Positions 4,763 to 9,270 of a stretch of 9,270 nt of DNA are shown here, piece by piece. The notes below the pieces were generated by a model. The model was not told the origin of the DNA and did not search any database. It saw nothing but the letters and a program-made list of their open reading frames with translations. The stretch covers positions 1-9,270 of the forward strand of contig NZ_SMYO01000047.1 in NCBI RefSeq assembly GCF_004358205.1. Direction: 5' to 3'. Source of the DNA: Bacillus salipaludis. GTDB taxonomy: Bacteria > Bacillota > Bacilli > Bacillales_B > DSM-18226. Each line of letters starts with the position of its first letter. The first letter of the stretch is position 1. The position numbers were made by a program, and so were the translations under genes.

Positions 4763-6325
4763 CTACATAGTTTGGATTAATAAAATTTCATCAATGATGG
4801 GAATTTCTTTATTCAATATAGTTAAGAGATTTCCTTCAATCTGATTGTCAATCTCACAAACCGTAATCGCCGAACCATTGATCTTTGAACGTTCATTTGC
4901 CATACGGGCAATATTTAACCCTTTTTGATAAAGAGATCCTGATAACTCGGCAATAACCCCTTTTCGATCGGAATGGCGGATTACAAGTGTTGGTCGTTCT
5001 CCGGAAAACTTTAACGGGTAATCATCCAATTCCTGAACTTCTACTTTGCCGCCGCCTAACGAACTTGCCAATACCTTTACCCTTCGCGTTGCCCCTAATA
5101 ATTCTACTAGCACTGTATTCGGGTGGTAACTTCCAAGCACCCGTTTCGTAAACTCGAATTGTAATCCATTTTCTTCCGCAATGGAATTCGCATTTGGAAT
5201 GCCTTCATTCATGGTTGTTAACCCAAGAACCCCTCCCAATAATGCTAAATCTGTGCCATGTCCTTGATAGGTTTCGGCAAAGGAACCCATCAGGGAGAAC
5301 TTTGCAAATAATGGTTTTTCATTTAATAGCTGGCAGGCTATGTTGCCAATTCGAACAGCACCTGCCGTATGTGAACTGGATGGACCGACCATGACAGGGC
5401 CGATAATTTCATAGGCGCTTTGATATTTCGCCGGCCCGCAGCTGCTTGTCGTTTCGCTGAAAATCTGCGCCTTTAATTTTTGACCTGTCGGGGTGCCGGC
5501 CAGACCGCCAATCCCGGTTTCCCTTAGCGATTCAGGCATTTGCTGCCCGACTTCATGCATGACATGAATCACCTCATCAGGTGGAATGATGCTGACCACC
5601 CCTGCCAACGCCATATCTGCTGCAGCCTGCGCGGTAATCGCGTGTAATCCGTTCCGAACGATACATGGAATTTCAACTAGCCCGGCAACCGGATCACAAA
5701 CGAGTCCCAGTGAATTTTTTAGAGCAATTCCGATGGCATTTCCAACCTGCTCGGGAGTACCACCGGCAAGCTCAACTAAAGTGCCAGCTGCCATTGCGGT
5801 TGCTGAGCCGATTTCCGCCTGGCATCCGCCGGCAGCTCCTGAAATGGAAGCTTTATTAGCAATCACCAAACCAAGGGCAGAGGCAGTGAACATCGACAAT
5901 ACGATCTGCTCTCGTGGGAATGTTCCGCTATCCAGAGCGTGAACGAGCACTGCCGGCAAGATTCCCGCTGAACCTGCAGTCGGTGTTGCTACAATCCGCC
6001 CCATTGCTGCATTAACTTCTGATACGGCCAACGCATTGGCGGCGGCGTTTAATGTCACGGGATTGATAAAGGATTTTCCATTTTCGGCATATTGGTGAAG
6101 ACGGTACCCATCACCACCGGTCAAGCCGGTACGAGACATTACAGCACTTGTAGTCCCTTTGCGGACAGCCTCTTCCATTACCGTAAATTGCTCGGCCATT
6201 TTTTCGATAATCGCTTCCCGTGAAATGTTCTTTTGCTGTATTTCCGTTTGGATCATTAATTCAGCAATCGTTATGCTTTGCTGCTCGGCCAGTTCAATTA
6301 GTTCCCTTAAACTCATGAAAGACAT
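4763..6325 (-). CDS. sdaA: Single-chain L-serine dehydratase (alpha-beta fusion, 4Fe-4S, with C-terminal ACT domain)
   Basis: Converts L-serine to pyruvate and ammonia through a 4Fe-4S cluster. Numbered from the upstream ATG at 6328 (521 aa), residues 1-290 match the alpha subunit (SdaAA). They contain the cluster cysteines Cys169 (GGCQAEIGSA), Cys211 (LVCDPVAG) and Cys222 (EIPCIVRNG), with the 42 and 11 spacing of the E. coli/Legionella enzymes. A short linker (291-300) leads into a full beta subunit (SdaAB): KYQSAYEIIGPVMVGPSSSH (301-320), GSFAETYQGHGTD, and an ACT domain (about 447-518). Bacillus normally uses two genes in the order sdaAB-sdaAA, and E. coli-type single chains are beta-alpha, so this order is reversed. 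No stop or frameshift marks the joint. AAGGAG (6333-6338) is 7 nt from the ATG at 6325 and 4 nt from that at 6328; the former is preferred. It lies downstream of an amino acid permease, probably in one operon. Confidence 0.9.
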   Translation of the reverse strand: MSFMSLRELIELAEQQSITIAELMIQTEIQQKNISREAIIEKMAEQFTVMEEAVRKGTTSAVMSRTGLTGGDGYRLHQYAENGKSFINPVTLNAAANALAVSEVNAAMGRIVATPTAGSAGILPAVLVHALDSGTFPREQIVLSMFTASALGLVIANKASISGAAGGCQAEIGSATAMAAGTLVELAGGTPEQVGNAIGIALKNSLGLVCDPVAGLVEIPCIVRNGLHAITAQAAADMALAGVVSIIPPDEVIHVMHEVGQQMPESLRETGIGGLAGTPTGQKLKAQIFSETTSSCGPAKYQSAYEIIGPVMVGPSSSHTAGAVRIGNIACQLLNEKPLFAKFSLMGSFAETYQGHGTDLALLGGVLGLTTMNEGIPNANSIAEENGLQFEFTKRVLGSYHPNTVLVELLGATRRVKVLASSLGGGKVEVQELDDYPLKFSGERPTLVIRHSDRKGVIAELSGSLYQKGLNIARMANERSKINGSAITVCEIDNQIEGNLLTILNKEIPIIDEILLIQTM

Positions 6326-6443
6326 CATACCACTCCTTAAAAAGGGGACGTTTCCGATAAGTAAAGCATTTTAACCATCCCCGCTGTGTGATCCTTTGAT
6401 TTTTTTATATTAAACCGCTTTCGGTTTTGTGCCTTTTTCGTTT
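6326..6443 (-). other. Intercistronic leader between permease and serine dehydratase
   Basis: About 115 nt. On the minus strand it holds, in order, a 6-bp hairpin (AAACCG 6412-6417 with CGGTTT 6422-6427, loop CTTT on the plus strand), an A-rich stretch, and a tiny frame of ten codons (MLYLSETSPF) that ends just before the dehydratase ribosome site. The ends GGGGA and TCCCC (about 6344-6382) could also pair over a large loop. The hairpin lacks a U-run on the minus strand, so read-through is likely; it may tune the relative output of the two genes. Confidence 0.4.
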
Positions 6444-7814
6444 TCAAGCATCGTCTAACGGTACGCGTTTTTCCATTTTTAACAGATAGAAAATACCTGT
6501 CATGAGGGCAAGGAATGCAATTCCCACGATTAACGGGATACGCGTGCTTGGATTGATAAACATACCGACAAGGACCACTAGTAAAAAGACAATCGTAGCA
6601 TAGTTGCTATACGGTGCAAACGGCATTTTAAATGGATGTTTTTCCATTGCACCAGCATTTACTTTTCTAAATTTGATTTCACTGATGAGCAGTACAAACC
6701 ATGGAATCATTCCTGGGAGTACACTCGCACTATATACATACACGAAGATCGATGGCGGTGCAATAAAGCTTAACACAACTCCAAGGAGCAAGCCGACTAA
6801 AACCGTTAAGGTTGAATATACAGGAACTTTATTTTCCGATAATTTGGCAAAAATCTTTGGTGCTTGTCCATTTTTCGCCAATGTGTAAAGCATCCGTGTG
6901 GCGCTAAAGATACCGCTGTTACAGCCGCTCATTGCTGCCGTGATCACAACAAAGTTAATAATGCCGGCTGCAGCCGTAATTCCAATTTTGGCAAAAACCG
7001 AAACGAATGGGCTGCCAATTTGATTGAGCTGGTTCCAAGGGTAAACAGTTACAATGACAAAGATCGCACCGATATAAAAAATTAAAATACGCCAAACGGT
7101 TGTACTCACAGCATGTGTGATGGTTTTTTTCGGATTTTCTGCCTCTCCAGCCGTAATACCAATCAGTTCCACTCCTTGATAAGCGCCGATTACGATGGAA
7201 AGGGCAAAAAAGAATCCTTTAAAGCCGCCGGTGAAAAAGCCGCCATTTTTCCATATGTTCGAAAATCCAATTGCATGGCCACCATTCCCGAAGCCAAAGA
7301 GAATAATGCCAATACCAGCAATAATTAACAAGATAATCGTTAATACTTTAATTAATGAAAACCAGAATTCAAATTCACCAAAGTTTTTAACCGAAATCAT
7401 GTTGGCAACACCAAGAATCACCATTGCGACTACCCCAGGGATCCATGTTGGCAGATGTGGGAACCAATAATTCATATAGGAACCAACCGCGATGATTTCA
7501 GACATGCCGACAATGATCCATTGGAGCCAATAGCTCCAAGCTGTCAAATATCCAGCTAAAGGATGGATATATTTATTGCCGAGGTCAGCAAATGAACCGG
7601 TAGTTGGTTCCAAATAAAGCATTTCCCCCATCGAGCGCATAATGAAAAATAGGAAGAGACCGGCAACTGCATAGGCAATCATAACGGATGGGCCCGTCCA
7701 TTTAATCGTACTGGCGGATCCCATAAATAACCCAACCCCGATGGTGCCACCCAAAGCAATCATTTGGATATGACGCGATTTAAGGCCACGCTTTAATTCC
7801 TGTTCTTTTGACAT
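6444..7814 (-). CDS. Amino acid permease, YtnA-like (APC superfamily, AAT family)
   Basis: Proton-coupled amino acid importer of 456 residues with about 12 membrane helices. Family hallmarks are near the N-terminus: LKSRHIQMIALGGTIGVGLF (11-30) with the GGTIG unwound-helix motif, and SMGEMLYLEPTTGSFADL. The central ALSIVIGAYQGVELIGITAGEAENPKK and AAMSGCNSGIFSATRMLYTLAKNGQAP are AAT-family signatures. From memory the whole chain is closest to B. subtilis YtnA (AlaP, an alanine importer); serine or threonine are plausible substrates because the next gene is serine dehydratase. ATG at 7814 follows a modest TAGGA (7821-7825, 6 nt away). A TATAAA (7877-7882, minus) with a poor -35 is the best promoter candidate. 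The substrate is inferred from context and not seen in the sequence. Confidence 0.85.
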   Translation of the reverse strand: MSKEQELKRGLKSRHIQMIALGGTIGVGLFMGSASTIKWTGPSVMIAYAVAGLFLFFIMRSMGEMLYLEPTTGSFADLGNKYIHPLAGYLTAWSYWLQWIIVGMSEIIAVGSYMNYWFPHLPTWIPGVVAMVILGVANMISVKNFGEFEFWFSLIKVLTIILLIIAGIGIILFGFGNGGHAIGFSNIWKNGGFFTGGFKGFFFALSIVIGAYQGVELIGITAGEAENPKKTITHAVSTTVWRILIFYIGAIFVIVTVYPWNQLNQIGSPFVSVFAKIGITAAAGIINFVVITAAMSGCNSGIFSATRMLYTLAKNGQAPKIFAKLSENKVPVYSTLTVLVGLLLGVVLSFIAPPSIFVYVYSASVLPGMIPWFVLLISEIKFRKVNAGAMEKHPFKMPFAPYSNYATIVFLLVVLVGMFINPSTRIPLIVGIAFLALMTGIFYLLKMEKRVPLDDA

Positions 7815-7903
7815 AAACGGTCCTACTTTCCCTCATTGGATTTTTTTAACCTCTTCCTCTTTTTGTGTTTCTATCTTTTATACCAATATAGGTTCCCCAA
7901 ATG

Positions 7904-8160
7904 GAAGGTTGTAATATTAAAGGCGTTCCGATGTTTAAATCTCGATGAATCCGTTTCCATAATTGAATAATTGAATTAATTGCATCTGGCATATACATCA
8001 TATCCAAGTAAGTACCTTTCACTATATAGGATGTGTATTTTTTGTTTTTTAACGCTTCATAGAAAATATCAACCGCATTGTCTGTCGTTCCTCCACCGAT
8101 GTGTTTTGTAAGAAATCAATCCGGAGAAGCTGACGTCGCGTCACCAACACCAAATTTTGC
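7904..8160 (-). pseudogene. Relic of an SDR-type L-threonine 3-dehydrogenase
   Basis: The minus-strand translation in shifting frames rebuilds the C-terminal third of an epimerase-like, NAD-dependent threonine dehydrogenase. The pieces in order are KFGV (about 8146-8157), RDVSFSGLISYKT (about 8103-8142), GGGTTDNAVDIFYEALKNKK with YLDMMYMPDAINSIIQL (about 7962-8097), then METDSSRFKHRNAFNITTF (7904-7960). At least two frame changes are clear: near 8098-8105, between SYKT and GGGTT, and near 7959-7961, where one base seems lost before METD. A third is likely near 8140. The Rossmann-fold N-terminal half and the extreme C-terminus are missing. The intact enzyme oxidises threonine to 2-amino-3-oxobutyrate, usually beside glycine C-acetyltransferase. 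The rRNA operon terminator abuts the truncated end. Confidence 0.7.
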
Positions 8161-8196
8161 AAAATAAAAACGCCTTGCCACGTTGGGCAAAGCGTT
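8161..8196 (-). terminator. Terminator of the rRNA-tRNA operon
   Basis: An 11-bp stem (8186-8196 with 8169-8179, one G-U pair) closes a 6-nt loop. On the minus strand it is followed by UUUAUUUU (8168 down to 8161). It lies 20 bp after the last tRNA (Leu-CAA) and ends transcription of the whole operon. Confidence 0.9.
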
Positions 8197-8216
8197 GATA
8201 TTAAAGCGTTTAACGA

Positions 8217-8298
8217 TACCGGTGGTCGGGGTCGAACCGACACTCCTTGCGGAACACGATTTTGAGTCGTGCGCGTCTGCCAATTCCGCCACACCGGC
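8217..8298 (-). tRNA. tRNA-Leu (anticodon CAA)
   Basis: Acceptor arms 8292-8298 and 8218-8224 pair with one terminal G-U. The anticodon loop CTCAAAA reads CAA (Leu, codon UUG). There is a long variable arm and a GGTTCGACC T-loop. It is the last tRNA of the cluster. CCA is not encoded after discriminator A (8217), so CCA must be added by the nucleotidyltransferase. Confidence 0.93.
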
Positions 8299-8311
8299 AA
8301 AATAAAACAAA

Positions 8312-8382
8312 CAGGGGTAGTAGGAATCGAACCCACACTGAAGGTTTTGGAGACCTTAGTTCTACCTTTAAACTATACCCCT
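8312..8382 (-). tRNA. tRNA-Trp (anticodon CCA)
   Basis: Acceptor stem AGGGGTA/TACCCCT, anticodon loop CTCCAAA (CCA, Trp), T-loop GGTTCGATT and discriminator G at 8312. The 3' CCA is not encoded. Confidence 0.95.
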
Positions 8383-8386
8383 AAAG

Positions 8387-8471
8387 TGGTGGAGGGGGAC
8401 GGATTCGAACCGCCGAACCCTGAGGGAGCGGATTTACAGTCCGCCGCGTTTAGCCACTTCGCTACCCCTCC
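8387..8471 (-). tRNA. tRNA-Tyr (anticodon GTA)
   Basis: Acceptor GGAGGGG/CCCCTCC, anticodon loop CTGTAAA (GTA, Tyr) and a long variable arm (class II). The 3' ACCA is encoded. Confidence 0.95.
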
Positions 8472-8494
8472 ATCTATAAACAACAATAAAATAA

Positions 8495-8587
8495 TGGCGG
8501 AGGAAGAGGGATTCGAACCCCCGCGCGGTTTAACCCGCCTGTCGGTTTTCAAGACCGATCCCTTCAGCCGGACTTGGGTATTCCTCC
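8495..8587 (-). tRNA. tRNA-Ser (anticodon TGA)
   Basis: Acceptor GGAGGAA/TTCCTCC, anticodon loop CTTGAAA (TGA, Ser) and a long, self-pairing variable arm, as expected for a serine tRNA. The 3' GCCA is encoded. Confidence 0.95.
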
Positions 8588-8605
8588 ACTATTTTAAAAA
8601 TAATA

Positions 8606-8682
8606 TGGTAGCGGCGGAGGGGATCGAACCCCCGACCTTACGGGTATGAACCGTACGCTCTAGCCAGCTGAGCTACACCGCC
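8606..8682 (-). tRNA. tRNA-Met (anticodon CAT)
   Basis: Acceptor GGCGGTG pairs with CGCCGCT (a G-U is included). The anticodon loop TTCATAC carries CAT. Base 1 is paired and the anticodon stem lacks the three G-C pairs of an initiator, so this is the elongator methionine tRNA. The 3' ACCA is encoded. Confidence 0.93.
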
Positions 8683-8712
8683 ATATTTCAATTATTAATC
8701 TATTTTCTGTTA

Positions 8713-8789
<77 letters not shown>

Positions 8790-8824
8790 ATTTATTGGAA
8801 AAAAGTTTACGTTGCAAGAAAACT

Positions 8825-8913
8825 TGGTGCCGAGGACCGGAATCGAACCGGTACGGTAGTCACCTACCGCAGGATTTTAAGTCCTGTGCGTCTGCCAGTT
8901 CCGCCACCCCGGC
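8825..8913 (-). tRNA. tRNA-Leu (anticodon TAA)
   Basis: Acceptor GCCGGGG with CCTCGGC, anticodon loop CTTAAAA (TAA, Leu) and a long variable arm. The 3' ACCA is encoded. The order Leu-TAG, Gly-GCC, Leu-TAA, Arg-ACG matches part of the large B. subtilis rrnB tRNA cluster. Confidence 0.95.
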
Positions 8914-8918
8914 ACTTT

Positions 8919-8993
8919 TGGAGCGGAAGACGGGATTCGAACCCGCGACCCCCACCTTGGCAAGGTGGTGTTCTACCACTGAACTACTTCCGC
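8919..8993 (-). tRNA. tRNA-Gly (anticodon GCC)
   Basis: Acceptor GCGGAAG/CTTCCGC, anticodon loop TTGCCAA (GCC, Gly) and T-loop GGTTCGAAT. The 3' TCCA is encoded. Confidence 0.95.
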
Positions 8994-9025
8994 ATTTATT
9001 TAAGTGATTTGCTCTTTTAAAAATA

Positions 9026-9110
9026 TGGTGCGGGTGAAGGGAGTCGAACCCCCACGCCTTGCGGCGCCAGATCCTAAGTCTGGTGCGTCTGCCAATTCCG
9101 CCACACCCGC
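9026..9110 (-). tRNA. tRNA-Leu (anticodon TAG)
   Basis: Acceptor GCGGGTG/CACCCGC, anticodon loop CTTAGGA (TAG, Leu), long variable arm and encoded ACCA. It is the first tRNA after the 5S gene, 11 nt downstream of it. Confidence 0.95.
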
Positions 9111-9121
9111 ATATAAAAACA

Positions 9122-9238
<117 letters not shown>

Positions 9239-9270
9239 CTATTTATTTGAGGTATCATTCCCTCAAAACT
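9239..9270 (-). other. 23S-5S spacer, cut by the window edge
   Basis: The remaining 32 bases show TTGAGG and CCTCAA arms, which form a small processing-type hairpin just upstream of the 5S gene on the minus strand. No part of the mature 23S gene is recognisable here. Confidence 0.6.

Noticed and set aside
5586..5942. Plus-strand 118-codon frame within sdaA
   Set aside because: Complementary-strand shadow of a well-conserved GC-rich coding region, with Ala/Pro-rich nonsense composition.
7195..7470. Plus-strand frame within the permease gene
   Set aside because: Antisense shadow; its Lys/Pro-rich translation mirrors membrane-helix codons.
8049..8336. Minus-strand 95-codon frame through tRNA-Leu and the terminator
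   Set aside because: It runs through a tRNA, a strong terminator and the threonine dehydrogenase relic in the wrong frame.
8269..8649. Plus-strand 126-codon frame with GFEPP-type motifs
   Set aside because: It is the antisense of tRNA genes; such GFEPPNPEGADLQSAA-like peptides are well-known spurious calls from tRNA T-arms.

Overview
The window looks like chromosomal DNA of a low-to-moderate GC Bacillaceae species (Bacillus, Neobacillus or Mesobacillus type). The grounds are strong AGGAGG-type ribosome sites, Bacillus-type proteins (YabR, YtnA-like permease, 4Fe-4S serine dehydratase), a Bacillus-style 5S rRNA plus tRNA cluster, and a GC-rich dispersed repeat of a kind common in Bacillus intergenic DNA. 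Both ends lie in sequence that is normally multicopy (a group II intron on the left, an rRNA operon on the right), so the window may be a whole assembly contig.

Left part (1-2480). On the minus strand the window opens inside the 5' part of a probable bacterial group II intron. The intron begins directly after the U-tract of a rho-independent terminator, the usual target of class C introns. A two-gene plus-strand operon follows, hrtB-hrtA, an ABC heme-efflux system. Its promoter region carries a direct repeat with the spacing and core of the HssR operator known from Staphylococcus aureus hrtAB. The operon is followed by a 135-bp dispersed repeat with its own internal hairpin insertion, and then a terminator.

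Middle (2480-4700). A decayed 3' end of a probable AEC-type permease (minus) still has its terminator. Next are an isochorismatase-family cysteine hydrolase (plus) behind a palindromic operator-like site, a YCII-family gene (minus), and a yabR-like S1-domain RNA-binding protein (plus), the last two divergently arranged. yabR usually sits between divIC and spoIIE, so its place here is unusual.

Right-middle (4760-8160, all minus). A YtnA-like amino acid permease is followed by a single-chain L-serine dehydratase, which suggests a serine uptake and deamination operon producing pyruvate and ammonia. The dehydratase is an alpha-then-beta fusion, the reverse of the usual sdaAB-sdaAA gene order and of the E. 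coli-type beta-alpha chain. Upstream of the permease lies a frameshifted, truncated relic of an SDR-type L-threonine 3-dehydrogenase, so the neighbourhood seems to have been a wider serine/threonine catabolic locus.

Right end (8161-9270, minus). The end of an rRNA operon: the 23S-5S spacer, 5S rRNA, nine tRNAs (Leu-TAG, Gly-GCC, Leu-TAA, Arg-ACG, Met-CAT, Ser-TGA, Tyr-GTA, Trp-CCA, Leu-CAA) and a strong terminator. The two most distal tRNAs do not encode CCA. No CRISPR array, intact transposase or prophage gene was seen. No clearly new multi-gene system is evident; the best leads are the HssR-like box, the reversed SdaA fusion, and the repeat and relic elements between the genes.
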